Positions 32,401-40,090 of a stretch of DNA of 49,568 nt are shown piece after piece (position 1 is the first letter of the stretch; each line of letters begins with the position of its first letter). Below the pieces are notes generated by a model, which was not told where the DNA came from, did no database searches, and saw only the letters and a program-made list of their open reading frames with translations. Source of the stretch: Acidobacteriota bacterium (lineage in GTDB: Bacteria; Acidobacteriota; Thermoanaerobaculia; UBA5066). The stretch spans positions 1 to 49,568 of the forward strand of contig RHKY01000038.1 in assembly GCA_008363385.1 (NCBI GenBank). Reading direction: 5' to 3'. The position numbers were made by a program, and so were the translations under genes.

Positions 32401-32599
32401 CCATCACCTCCGGGTCGACGCCCGGGTTGCGGACGCCGGCCCCGATCTGCGGGTAGACGATCCGCGGCAGGAGGTCGACCGCGAGCCGCCCCGCCATCGA
32501 GATCCCGACGATGCAGATGGCGATCGCGATGATCGAGGTCCCGACGGGGCGGGTGATCGACCAGTGGACGAGCCCGCGGCGCTCGTCGGGGCCGCTCAC
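29402..32599 (-). CDS. RND-family efflux transporter (AcrB-like inner-membrane pump)
   Basis: A 1065-residue pump with 12 transmembrane helices and two large periplasmic domains. Near the N-terminus is HWSITRPVGTSII; helix 4 has GIGMLVDNAIVMLENI. AcrB has two Asp residues here (407 and 408), but this protein has Asp then Asn. The region matching Lys940 in helix 10 reads IVVNNGILLVEYFE, with no Lys. So the usual proton-relay set is only partly kept, which is seen in some RND branches. The substrate cannot be assigned. The start is GTG at 32599, inside the adaptor stop (GTGA). Its C-terminus ends opposite the hicA 3' end. No outer-membrane channel gene is adjacent. Confidence 0.93.
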   Translation of the reverse strand: MSGPDERRGLVHWSITRPVGTSIIAIAICIVGISMAGRLAVDLLPRIVYPQIGAGVRNPGVDPEVMEQTVTKLLERRLATTENAILITSESSEGDTDVDIHFSYGTNVDVALRDASTKLDQARSALPEEADPPTIGKRDPSQIPVLNFAVSSPTRDEGWLKRWCEDQLARQLLTVEGVASVDVAGGLDREIQVRLDPERLRSYRLTVSELLTRIREENQDVAAGRLQSSSREVVSKTKGKFASPEDIAAVRLPLPGGGDVALSDVAEVRDTHVDDRVFARLDGRPAVQVAISKQPDANTVQVVDGCNRVLERLKRDGFFPPDVTTQVTQDQAFFVRASVSGVGQAAALGGGLAMLVVFLFLRSVRRTLIIGTAIPISILGCVALMGTSGLTLNIMSLGGLALGIGMLVDNAIVMLENIDRHQREHPDPVEAAHVGAGEVASAVVASTVTNLASVAPFLLITGLAALLFRELLLTISFAIVVSLVVALTLVPMLAAQLFKLKASSGLERARLLRVVPAAMDAVTRAYRAVLPGVLRHPTAVLVAAVVAFAGSAVFATRLGNEFLPQVDDGRFRVSIELPVGTPVDVTNRATLAAEKVVRELPAVRHVFAAAGGGIWGRGMWVRPRFASMEVEVEPRRSRGMTASAWLQRAQAELSALPELADARVRVQPPRIRGLRTSTGTEDLEVKVFGDDLPTLQRLGEEVEARLSRLEGLSNVETSLKETAPELRVVVDRRRAADLGLDVGEVGRTVRTAVGGSVATRLTEGDREFDVRVRFDPEKVRDASEMASLPLFPRSGAALRLRDVADVREAAAPQTIQRENQNRLVTVGASVLPQVWSISEATEGARKALADLPLPDGYTVRFGGQQEAVDENRRVLVTVVLLAVFLVFAVMAVQYESLVDPLVIMAAIPLALVGVVLALTLTGLPMSAPVMLGVILLAGIVVNNGILLVEYFEIRRRGGAVPRLDTVLAAAPLRVRPIVMTVLTTVVGMLPLALNHAEGGELMNPMAVAVIGGLTLSTLLTLFVVPCLYLTLSGLADRMRRRFLVDGAGGTPGTDPATEAGGTPRR

Positions 32600-33645
32600 G
32601 AGCCGGCCTCCGGGGCCGCGCGCCGGGCGGGCCCCCCGTCGCGGAGGCGGACGAGGCCCTCGACGACGACCTCGTCGCCGGCCGCGAGGCCCTTGCGGAC
32701 GACGACGCGGCCGTCCACCCGCTCGCCCGGCTCGACGGGGCGGACCCGCGCCGTGTCGCCGTCGAGGACCCAGACGAAGTGGGGCGTCTCCGAACCGCGC
32801 TGGAGCGCCGGCTCGGGCACGAGGAGGACCCCCTTGCGCGTCTCGAGGACGAGCCGGGCGCGCGCGAGGAAGCCGGGCCTCACCGCGGCCGGCGGCGCCT
32901 CGAGCGACAGCTCGACCGTCACCTGCCGCGTCGTCCCCTCGGCGGCCGGGAAGATCCGCGCGATGCGCGCGGTGAGGGAGGCGTCCGGGAGGGCGTCGAC
33001 CCGGACGGAGGCCGCGTCCCCGGGCCGCAGGTGGACGACCTCCAGCTCGGAGACGGGGACCCGGAGCAGGAGACCCGCTCCGGCCGCCAGCTCGACGAGC
33101 GGCGTGCGGGCCGAGGCGAGGTTGCCGACCTCGACGCGCCGCGCGAGGACGACGCCGGAAACGGGCGCCGTGATCCGCGTGAACGACGCCCGTGTGCGGA
33201 GGAGCTCGGCCCGCGCCTCGGCCATCGCCTCGGAGGCCCGGATCGTCTCGGCCTCCGACGGCGAGATGAGGCCGTCGGCCTCGAGGGCCTTGGCGCGCCG
33301 CGCCTGCGCCTTCGCGTCGAGGAGTCGCGCCTCCGCCTCGGCCAGCTCGGCCCGGATCCGCCGGTCGTCGAGCTGGACGACGAGGTCGCCGGCCGCGACG
33401 CGGTCCCCCTCGCGGACGGCGACGGCGGTGACGACCCCCTCTTCCTGCGCCGCGACGACGACGCGCGCCGCCGGCTCGAGCGTCCCGACGACCGTCGTCG
33501 AGAGGACGACGTCCTCCGGGGCGAGGCGGATCGTGCGGACCTGGGGCGGCGGGGCGGCCGGCGCCTTGGCGTCGGCGCCCGGCCCGCAGCCGGGCTGGAG
33601 AATCGCGGCTGCGAGCGCCGGGAGCAGGAGGAATCGGCGAGTCAT
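32596..33645 (-). CDS. RND periplasmic adaptor (membrane fusion) lipoprotein
   Basis: A 349-residue adaptor of the HlyD/AcrA family. The N-terminal signal has a lipobox-like LQPGC with Cys20, so it is probably lipid-anchored. A lipoyl-like half motif (EGVVTAVAVREGDRVAAGDLVVQLDD) is followed by a helical hairpin (AELAEAEARLLDAKAQARRAKAL) and the second lipoyl half (ITAPVSGVVLARRVEVGN). Beta-barrel and membrane-proximal domains follow. The start is ATG at 33645. Its stop overlaps the pump start, so the two are co-translated. It should bridge the pump to an outer-membrane factor encoded elsewhere. Confidence 0.93.
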   Translation of the reverse strand: MTRRFLLLPALAAAILQPGCGPGADAKAPAAPPPQVRTIRLAPEDVVLSTTVVGTLEPAARVVVAAQEEGVVTAVAVREGDRVAAGDLVVQLDDRRIRAELAEAEARLLDAKAQARRAKALEADGLISPSEAETIRASEAMAEARAELLRTRASFTRITAPVSGVVLARRVEVGNLASARTPLVELAAGAGLLLRVPVSELEVVHLRPGDAASVRVDALPDASLTARIARIFPAAEGTTRQVTVELSLEAPPAAVRPGFLARARLVLETRKGVLLVPEPALQRGSETPHFVWVLDGDTARVRPVEPGERVDGRVVVRKGLAAGDEVVVEGLVRLRDGGPARRAAPEAGS

Positions 33646-33709
33646 CGGGCCTCCACCCCGCTCCGACCGGCACCCCGATACGGATGCGGCCCGGACGCGG
33701 CGTCCGGGC

Positions 33710-33715
33710 AGGCTA
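33710..33715 (-). promoter_or_regulatory. Extended -10-like TGC-TAGCCT before the adaptor gene
   Basis: On the minus strand TAGCCT at 33715-33710 follows TGC, the extended -10 form. Transcription would start near 33703, with a leader of about 58 bases before the adaptor ATG. No -35 is evident. Confidence 0.35.
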
Positions 33716-33752
33716 GCAGGGAGGCCCCGACGTGTCGTCGCCCGGGGAGAGG

Positions 33753-33896
33753 GAGGCGGTTCGATTCTGCGATCTGGCCCTGGACCTAGGCCCAGCCCAC
33801 GAGCGCAAGCGCGCCTCCCTCGAGCGGCTGATCCGAGGCTTGTTCCACCTGGAGTCATCTCTGAACAGAATTCGGAGGACTTGGAGGTATGCCTAA
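33753..33896 (+). pseudogene. Truncated copy of the 3' end of the gene at 25645-26076
   Basis: In frame it reads EAVRFCDLALDLGPAHERK and then RASLERLI, against EAVRLCDLALDLGLGPAYERK and RASLERMT in the intact gene. Two residues are lost, the original stop is changed to a sense codon, and the frame runs on to a TAA at 33894. DNA similarity continues past the original stop (ACCTGGAGTC in both). No start codon, ribosome site or 5' portion remains. Confidence 0.7.
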
Positions 33897-33907
33897 TTTT
33901 ATTAGGC
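33891..33907. repeat. Perfect AT-rich hairpin GCCTAAT-TTT-ATTAGGC
   Basis: 7-bp perfect arms with a 3-base loop, at the end of the truncated gene copy and inside an AT-rich patch (about 33855-33960). It may be a terminator remnant or part of an element end. Confidence 0.6.
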
Positions 33908-34024
33908 TAGAGGCTGTGACTGCCATGGTGGTATCGACAAACTCGCCGCATGGCCGTTTTCTCGATCCCAGCGGACGGCGGGTATCCGGCCGCCGGGAAC
34001 CTCCTCGGAGCCTCCCGGGCGCCG

Positions 34025-34126
34025 TGCTAGGCTCCGCGCGGGTTGGTTTCAGCGGACAGGGCAAGTCGGCTGGGGTGAAGGACCGTGTCCGGTAGGGCCG
34101 CTCCGGGGCCCGAACGGGGGAGTGTC
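34025..34126 (+). promoter_or_regulatory. Extended -10 promoter and structured leader of the TonB receptor gene
   Basis: TGC then TAGGCT at 34025-34033 predicts a start near 34041 and a leader of about 86 bases. Inside it CGGACA (34053-34058) can pair with TGTCCG (34086-34091) around G-rich sequence. I could not match it to a known riboswitch class. Confidence 0.4.
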
Positions 34127-36538
34127 ATGAAGAGAACGATCGCGGGCGCTTTGCTGCTTCTGGCCGTGGCCTCCCTGGCTCCGGCCGCCCTCTCGGCCGA
34201 GGCCTCCGGCCGGCTGGAGGGGAAGGTCGTCGACGCGGCGGGGGCCCCGCTTCCCGGCGCGCGCGTCGTCGCCGAGGGGCCCGCGCGGCGCGAGGGTTGG
34301 TCCGCCCCCGGCGGAACGTTCGCCCTCACGGACCTCCCGCCCGGCACGTACCGGCTCGTGGCCTCCCTCCAGGGCTTCCGCAACGCCGAGAGGACACTGA
34401 CCGTCGCAGCCGCGGGAGGCGCGCCGGTGACGCTCACGCTGGAGGTCGGGCGCGAGGAGGCCCTCGTCGTCACCGCCTCGCGGGTGGAGACGCGCCTGGC
34501 CGACGCCCCGGCCACGGTGAGCGTCCTGCCGGTGACGCAGCTCGAGATCGAGCCCGCCCGCTCGTGGGCCGACGTCCTCCGGACCGTCCCGGGCGTGAAC
34601 GCCACGCAGACCTCGGCCCGCGAGGTGAACGTCGCGAGCCGGTCCGCCAGCGCCTTCTTCAACGGCTCGCAGATGGCGCTCGTGGACGGCCGCCCGCTCT
34701 ACTTCGACTTCTTCAACATCGTCTTCTGGGACCTGAGCTCCGTCGGGATGCGGGACCTGGAGCAGGTCGAGGTCCTCCGGGGCCCCGCCTCGGTCATGTG
34801 GGGCGCCAACGCCGCCAGCGGCGTCGTCAACCTGATCACGAAGTCCCCCCGCCAGACGCCGGGGCTGGAGGCGACGATCACGGGCGGCGTCTTCACCCGC
34901 CCCGATTCTTCCGAGGACTCCGGGAACGTCTGGGGGATCGAGGCGCGCTGGGCGGGGGCCCTCTCCGAGTCGCTGTCGGCACGGCTCTCGGCCGGGTTCA
35001 GCAAGGCCGAGGCGTACGCCCGCCCGACGGGGAACGTCTTCGTCGGGCCCTCGGCCCTCGACCCGTCCGTGACCGTCGGAGGCGGCTCGTACGACGCGGT
35101 CGCCTACGACGACGACGGCACCCAGCAGCCGCGCGTGGACCTCCGCGTCGACCAGAAGCTGGGCGAGGAGGGGCTCCTCCTCTTCAGCGGCGGCTACGCG
35201 GGGACCGAGGGGGTCCTGCACACCCCGATCGGGCCGTTCCAGATCGAGCGAGGGGCGCGCCTCGTCTACGGCCGCGCCTCGTACACGAACGGCGGGCTGC
35301 GCGTCTCGGCCTTCGCCAACGACGTCCGCGGCCAGGCCCCCAACCTCGTGACGCCCGACGCGACGGGGCAGCCGCTGAGGATCGACTTCGCCAACGGCCA
35401 GTACGACCTGGACGGCGGCTACTCCTTCCTGCTCGGCAAGCGCCACCTCGTCGGCGTCGGCGCCAACGTCCGGTACAACAGCTTCGACCTGGACCTCGCC
35501 CCGCTCGCCGACCGGCGGCTGGACTACGCCGTCTGGGCGCAGGACGAGATCGACCTCGAGCCGTTCCGAGTGGCGCTGGCCCTGAGGGTCGACAAGCCGG
35601 AGAACGTCGCCAACGCCCTCGTCGCCCCCCGCGTGGCCGTCGCGTGGAGCCCCGCTTCGGGCCACGTCGTGAGGGCCTCGTACTCGCGCGGCTACCGGAC
35701 GCCGTCCTCCGTCGAGAACTACCTCGACGTCTCCGTCATCGGCGGGGAGTTCCCGCTCGGCTCCATCGACCCGAGGTACGGCGACGAGACGCTGCCGATC
35801 GTCACGTCGATCACGGGGAGCCCGGACCTCGACGCCGAGACGCTCGACGCCTGGGAGCTCTCCTGGCAGGGCCAGGTCGGGACGACGCAGCTGGGCCTCA
35901 ACGTCTACCTCAACGAAAGCGACCGCGTCATCTCGAACAACGGGACGTACGAGGCGCTGGCCGCCGCGGGGGCAGAGCCCTACTACACCTCGGCCGACCC
36001 CCCGGCGGGCTGGCCGTTCCCCCCGCAGCTGATCGACATCCTCGCCGCGCGGGGCGTCTACCTCCCGAAGGAGACCCGGTTCCTGAACCTCGGGTCGGTG
36101 AGGAACCAGGGGGTCGAGGTCTCCGTCGTCCAGCCGGTCTCGGCAGTCGTCTCGCTCTTCGCGAACTACTCGTTCCAGGACACACCGGAGCTCGGCGAGG
36201 AGCCGGGGGACCTGCGCCGTCCGAAGGCCGAGACCGTTCCGGTCCCGGCGCGCCACCGGCTCAACTTCGGCGGCACGTACGCCGGCCGGCGCTGGAACGG
36301 GAGCGTCGTCGTGAACTACGGCGACCGGGCCTACTTCGCCGACGTCCTGAGCCCTTCGTACTACGGCTGGACCCGCTCGTACCTGATGGTCAACGCCGCC
36401 CTCGGAGTCCGGTGGGGCGACGGGCGCGTGACGACAACGCTCCGGGCCAACAACCTGACGGGCCAGAAGGTGCAGCAGCACATCTTCGGCGACGTCCTGG
36501 GGCGGACGGTGGCCCTGGACGTCGGGCTGCACTTCTAG
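34127..36538 (+). CDS. TonB-dependent outer-membrane receptor
   Basis: An 803-residue receptor. After the signal peptide (about 1-25) comes a carboxypeptidase-regulatory-like domain (GRLEGKVVDAAGAPLPGARVV to GTYRLVASLQGF, about 29-90). The plug domain follows (LVVTASRVETRLADAPATVSVL to LEQVEVLRGPASVMWGANAASGVVNLITKSP, about 115-250), then a 22-strand barrel ending in GLHF with the usual terminal Phe. The plug and barrel are complete. It should import a large ligand such as a siderophore, metal chelate or oligosaccharide with TonB energy; nothing nearby identifies it. The start is ATG at 34127, after GGGGGAG. It is transcribed away from the RND adaptor operon. Confidence 0.95.
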   Translation: MKRTIAGALLLLAVASLAPAALSAEASGRLEGKVVDAAGAPLPGARVVAEGPARREGWSAPGGTFALTDLPPGTYRLVASLQGFRNAERTLTVAAAGGAPVTLTLEVGREEALVVTASRVETRLADAPATVSVLPVTQLEIEPARSWADVLRTVPGVNATQTSAREVNVASRSASAFFNGSQMALVDGRPLYFDFFNIVFWDLSSVGMRDLEQVEVLRGPASVMWGANAASGVVNLITKSPRQTPGLEATITGGVFTRPDSSEDSGNVWGIEARWAGALSESLSARLSAGFSKAEAYARPTGNVFVGPSALDPSVTVGGGSYDAVAYDDDGTQQPRVDLRVDQKLGEEGLLLFSGGYAGTEGVLHTPIGPFQIERGARLVYGRASYTNGGLRVSAFANDVRGQAPNLVTPDATGQPLRIDFANGQYDLDGGYSFLLGKRHLVGVGANVRYNSFDLDLAPLADRRLDYAVWAQDEIDLEPFRVALALRVDKPENVANALVAPRVAVAWSPASGHVVRASYSRGYRTPSSVENYLDVSVIGGEFPLGSIDPRYGDETLPIVTSITGSPDLDAETLDAWELSWQGQVGTTQLGLNVYLNESDRVISNNGTYEALAAAGAEPYYTSADPPAGWPFPPQLIDILAARGVYLPKETRFLNLGSVRNQGVEVSVVQPVSAVVSLFANYSFQDTPELGEEPGDLRRPKAETVPVPARHRLNFGGTYAGRRWNGSVVVNYGDRAYFADVLSPSYYGWTRSYLMVNAALGVRWGDGRVTTTLRANNLTGQKVQQHIFGDVLGRTVALDVGLHF

Positions 36539-36614
36539 CTCGCGCGCCGATTTCCCGGCTGTCGCGGGCCCCGGCCTGCGACAATGAGCGTCTCCGGGCC
36601 TTCGGGAGGACGCG

Positions 36615-38186
36615 ATGAGCGACGCCGGGAAGACCAGGGAGGAGCTCCTCGCCGAGCTGGCGGCGCTGCGCGCCCGGCTGGCCGAGAGGGAGGCGTTCGA
36701 CGCCCGCCTCCCGGCGGAGCACGCCGGGCGCTTCCTGAAGGCGATCCTGGAGACGACGGCGGTCCTCGTCTCGGCGCTCGACCGCGACCACCGGTTCCTC
36801 TTCTGGAACGAGGGGGCAGAGAGGATCACGGGCTACCCGCGGGAGCAGGTCCTCGGTACCGAGGGGGTCCTCGAGGTGCTCTACCCCGAACCGGCGTACC
36901 GGGAGGAGGTCTCCCGGGCCCGCGAGGCCGTCATGCAGGGGCGGCCGCGGGACGGCATCGCGCTTCGGGTCCGGACGAAGGGGGGCGAGGAGAGGACGCT
37001 CGCCTTCTACTCCCGCGGCGTCTGGGACGAGGGGGGCCAGCCGCTGGGCCTCGTGAACGTGGCCGTCGACGTCACCGAGAGCTTCGGGGCCGAGGAGGCG
37101 CTCCGCCGGAGCGAGGAGCGGTTCCGTTCCCTCTTCACGGCGATGACGGAGGGGGTCGCCCTTCACACGCTGGTCCGCGACGCCGCGGGGACGCCGGTCG
37201 ACTACACGGTCGACGACGCGAACCCCGCCTACGAGACCCACACCCGGATCCGGCCCGCCGACGCCGCCGGCCGCCTGGCTTCCGAGCTCTACGGCGCGGG
37301 AGAGCCACCGTACCTGGACCGCTTCGCCCGCGTGGCCGAGACGGGGGAGCCGGACCGGTTCGAGACCTTCTTCCCGCCGATGGGAAAGCACTTCCGGGTG
37401 ATCGTCGTCTCCCCGGGCCGGGACCGTTTCGCGACGGTCTTCGAGGACATCACGGAGCGAAAGGGGATCGAGGAGGCGCTGGCCGAGACGAACGCCGCGC
37501 TCTCGGCCCGGAACGAGGAGCTGGACGCGTACGCCCGGACGGTGGCCCACGACCTGAAGATGCCCGTCTCTGCCGTGGCGGGGTACGCGGAGCTCCTCGC
37601 GGAGGGGCTGCCGGCCGGTGAAGCGGACGAGCGGGCGGCCTCGGTGGAGGCGATCGCCCGCTCGGCCCGGCGGATGCTCCGGATCATCGACGAGCTCCTC
37701 CTCCTCGGGGACGTCCGCCGGACGAGCGTCGAGGGCGCGCCGCTCGAGATGGGCGCCGTCGTCGCCGACGCCCTCAAGGGCCTCGAGCACTTCGTCGAGC
37801 AGGCCTCGGCGCGGGTCCTCCAGCCGCCGTCCTGGCCGGCGGCGCTCGGCCACGCGCCGTGGGTCGAGCAGGTCTGGATCAACTACGTCAGCAACGCGGT
37901 CAAGTACGGCGGGCGGCCGCCCCGGGTCGAGCTCGGTTTCACGAGGCTCCCCGACGACGGGCACGTCTCGTTCTGGGTGAAGGACGACGGCGACGGCGTC
38001 CCCCCGGGGCTCCAGCCGAAGCTCTTCACGCCCTTCACGAGGCTGGACGCCCGCGGGCAGGGGCACGGGCTGGGCCTCTCGATCGTCCGCCGGATCGTGG
38101 AGAAGATGGGGGGGCGGGTCGGCGTCGAGAGCACCGGGCGGCCCGGAGAGGGCTCCACCTTCTCCTTCACGCTTCCCGCGGCGTAG
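36615..38186 (+). CDS. Cytoplasmic PAS-domain histidine kinase
   Basis: A 523-residue soluble kinase without membrane helices. A short coiled coil (1-30) is followed by one clear PAS domain (FLKAILETTAVLVSALDRDHRFLFWNEGAERITGY, about 40-155, with a PAC tail) and a second, more divergent PAS (about 165-285). The HisKA domain has VAHDLKMPVSA with His312. The HATPase domain has NYVSNAVKYGGRP, VKDDGDGVPPG, and GHGLGLSIVRRIVEKMGG. No response regulator is next to it, so it is an orphan. The start is ATG at 36615 with GGGAGGA upstream; a GACAAT -10-like hexamer at 36580-36585 gives a leader of about 23 bases. The ligand sensed by the PAS domains is unknown. Confidence 0.94.
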   Translation: MSDAGKTREELLAELAALRARLAEREAFDARLPAEHAGRFLKAILETTAVLVSALDRDHRFLFWNEGAERITGYPREQVLGTEGVLEVLYPEPAYREEVSRAREAVMQGRPRDGIALRVRTKGGEERTLAFYSRGVWDEGGQPLGLVNVAVDVTESFGAEEALRRSEERFRSLFTAMTEGVALHTLVRDAAGTPVDYTVDDANPAYETHTRIRPADAAGRLASELYGAGEPPYLDRFARVAETGEPDRFETFFPPMGKHFRVIVVSPGRDRFATVFEDITERKGIEEALAETNAALSARNEELDAYARTVAHDLKMPVSAVAGYAELLAEGLPAGEADERAASVEAIARSARRMLRIIDELLLLGDVRRTSVEGAPLEMGAVVADALKGLEHFVEQASARVLQPPSWPAALGHAPWVEQVWINYVSNAVKYGGRPPRVELGFTRLPDDGHVSFWVKDDGDGVPPGLQPKLFTPFTRLDARGQGHGLGLSIVRRIVEKMGGRVGVESTGRPGEGSTFSFTLPAA

Positions 38187-38196
38187 CCCTCCCGCG

Positions 38197-39225
38197 CTAC
38201 CGGACCGGAAGCGAGGCGCGTCCCACGAGCTGGCCCGAGGTGGTCTCCACCTCGACGCGGACGACCTGTCCCGGACGGAGGTCCCGGAGCGTCACGGTGG
38301 AGCGCGAGCGGAACCCCCGCGCCCGCCCGCCGGTCACCTCGATCGGACGGCTCGTGTAGACCGCCTCGCCGTTCACCGACCAGGCGTGGCGGACGCCCTC
38401 GGCCAGACCCGCGGGGGCCTGGACCGCCGCGATCACGTGGAGGCGGAGGCTGGACGAGGGCGAAAGCGACGCCAGCGGCTCGCCCACGTCGAGGCCGCCG
38501 GCCGCCAGCGAGGTCCCGAACCTCGCGGAGACGAGCCGGAGGGGGGCCGGGGGGACCCAGGCGCGGCCGAACGCCACGAGGGAGAAGAAGAGGACGCCGA
38601 CGGCCGCGACCTGGAGCCCGTGGCGCCCCCGGCCGCCTTCGGGCGCCGACCGGGCCCAGAACGAGAGGAAGACCGCGGTTGCCACGAGGGCGCTCGCCGC
38701 CAGCGTCACGCGGCCCCCGATCCGGAAGACCATCGGGAGAGTGAGGTTGACGCAGGCGAAGGCGACGAAGGAGAGGAAGACGCCGAACAGCCAGCGCCGC
38801 CGGGCGACCACCTCGTCGTAGACGACGTCGATCGTCGCGGCGAGGGCCGCCCCGAAGAGGACGCCGACGAAGACCGAGTTGCGGGACGGGTACGTCGCGC
38901 TCCGGTGGTAGAGGGGCAGGATGAAGAACGCCAGCCCCTGGAGGAGCCACTTCTGCCCCCAGAGGATCGCCTTGCGCGCGGCCTCCTTACGGCCCTCGGG
39001 GATCCAGGGCCCGCCGAGGAGGGCCGGCAGGGCGAGCCCGGTCGCCCAGACGAACCCGACGGAGGCCAGGCCCCACCGGAGGAGGTCCGACCTCTTCCCT
39101 CCGACGACGAGGAAGGCGACCCCCCAGCCGAGCGCCCAGAGGCTGTGGAGCGTCCAGAAGAGGCCCTGGTGCCTCGCGGCGAACCGGCCCAGACGGCCCC
39201 AGGACTCGCGCCACCCCTCCCGCAA
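38197..39225 (-). CDS. Multi-pass membrane protein with C-terminal DUF2914-like domain
   Basis: A 342-residue protein resembling the DUF5924/DUF2914 type (assigned from memory). About six or seven helices span residues 15-215, then a C-terminal soluble domain of about 110 residues has the pattern HAWSVNGEAVYTSRPIEVTGG ... RSRSTVTLRDLRPGQVVRVEVETTSGQLVG. The start is TTG at 39225, chosen because AAGGAG lies six bases upstream, no ATG or GTG is available in frame, and the first helix follows. Function unknown. It converges on the PAS kinase gene with only 10 bases between the stops. Confidence 0.75.
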   Translation of the reverse strand: MREGWRESWGRLGRFAARHQGLFWTLHSLWALGWGVAFLVVGGKRSDLLRWGLASVGFVWATGLALPALLGGPWIPEGRKEAARKAILWGQKWLLQGLAFFILPLYHRSATYPSRNSVFVGVLFGAALAATIDVVYDEVVARRRWLFGVFLSFVAFACVNLTLPMVFRIGGRVTLAASALVATAVFLSFWARSAPEGGRGRHGLQVAAVGVLFFSLVAFGRAWVPPAPLRLVSARFGTSLAAGGLDVGEPLASLSPSSSLRLHVIAAVQAPAGLAEGVRHAWSVNGEAVYTSRPIEVTGGRARGFRSRSTVTLRDLRPGQVVRVEVETTSGQLVGRASLPVR

Positions 39226-39306
39226 TCCCCGCTCCTTCGCCCCCGCCTCGCGCGGGAGACGGGCGAGATTACACGGCGGGGCCCGGCCGGCCGGTCCGAG
39301 GGAAGA

Positions 39307-39312
39307 TATGAT
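39307..39312 (+). promoter_or_regulatory. -10-like TATGAT upstream of the PilZ gene
   Basis: TATGAT at 39307-39312, giving a leader of about 85 bases before the PilZ ATG at 39404. No convincing -35. An ATG overlaps it at 39308 but would add a Gly/Arg-rich, non-conserved extension. Confidence 0.35.
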
Positions 39313-39403
39313 CCTCTGGCGACAGGACGTTCCGGTTCGAGGGTCCCCGGAGCGGCGCGAGCCGGGAATCCGGCACGCCGACGGCGGGGGCCGGAGAGGC
39401 ACG

Positions 39404-40081
39404 ATGGCCCAGCCCGAGGGGAAGAGGCGGAGGTTCCGGCGGTACGAGGTCCACGACCTGTACGGGAGCCTGCTGTTCCGGGTCGACGTCACGGTCCTGA
39501 ACCTGAGCGTGGCCGGGATGGCGGTGGAGACGAACCGGCAGCTCAAGCTCGGCAAGGTCTACTCCATGCGGTTCGGCGAAGGGGAGTCGGTCCTCGACCT
39601 GGACGGCACGGTGAAGTGGTGCCACCTCGTCGGGACGCAGGCCGGGGCCGGAGGCGACGCCGTGACCGTCTACCACGCGGGCCTGGCGTTCGACGGGACG
39701 CTGACCGAGAAGTCGCAGCGCCTGGTCGACTTCATGCAGGAGCACGTCGTCCTGGCCCTGGCCAAGAGGGTGATCGGGCGCTTCAAGGTGAAGGCGGGGG
39801 CGGCCGTGGCGCTGGCCGCGCGCTACGACTTCGAGGTCCTGAAGCTGAGCCTCTCCGGGATGCTCGTGAAGACGAGGCTTCTCCCCCAGAAGGACTCGGC
39901 GTTCGACATGGAGCTGAGGATCGAGGGGCACCCGATCGAGGTCGCCGGCCGCGTCGCGTTCGTCGAGCGCCTCGGGGGGACCGACGCGGACCCCGAGTCG
40001 CACCTGGGGATCGAGTTCCTCGACCTGGACGACACACGCATCCAGGCCCTGAAGGCCTTCATCGCCGAGGAGCTCGAGTAG
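39404..40081 (+). CDS. Protein with two PilZ-like domains
   Basis: A 225-residue cytoplasmic protein with two tandem PilZ-like domains. The first begins RRRFRRYEVHDLYGSLLF, which resembles the RxxxR of PilZ, and continues with VLNLSVAGMAVETNRQL, equivalent to the D/NxSxxG loop. The second has LALAARYDFEVLKLSLSGMLVKTRLLPQ and ends LGIEFLDLDD. In the second domain the Arg-rich motif is weak, so only the first domain may bind c-di-GMP. The start is ATG at 39404, because the upstream extension is low complexity. It is a possible output protein for c-di-GMP signalling in motility or surface attachment; no cyclase or phosphodiesterase gene is nearby. Confidence 0.85.
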   Translation: MAQPEGKRRRFRRYEVHDLYGSLLFRVDVTVLNLSVAGMAVETNRQLKLGKVYSMRFGEGESVLDLDGTVKWCHLVGTQAGAGGDAVTVYHAGLAFDGTLTEKSQRLVDFMQEHVVLALAKRVIGRFKVKAGAAVALAARYDFEVLKLSLSGMLVKTRLLPQKDSAFDMELRIEGHPIEVAGRVAFVERLGGTDADPESHLGIEFLDLDDTRIQALKAFIAEELE

Positions 40082-40090
40082 GCCCGCGGG

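Noticed and set aside
33756-33775. tRNA T-arm-like GGTTCGATTC
   Set aside because: Flanks do not pair and no anticodon or acceptor arm is found; the bases align with coding sequence at 26,000.
29615-33910. 1431-codon plus-strand frame opposite the RND operon
   Set aside because: Low-complexity Asp/Arg/Glu-rich shadow; the minus strand encodes the clear pump and adaptor proteins.
34041-34126. Cobalamin riboswitch before the TonB receptor
   Set aside because: The conserved GCCACTG core and standard helices could not be found; only loose resemblance.
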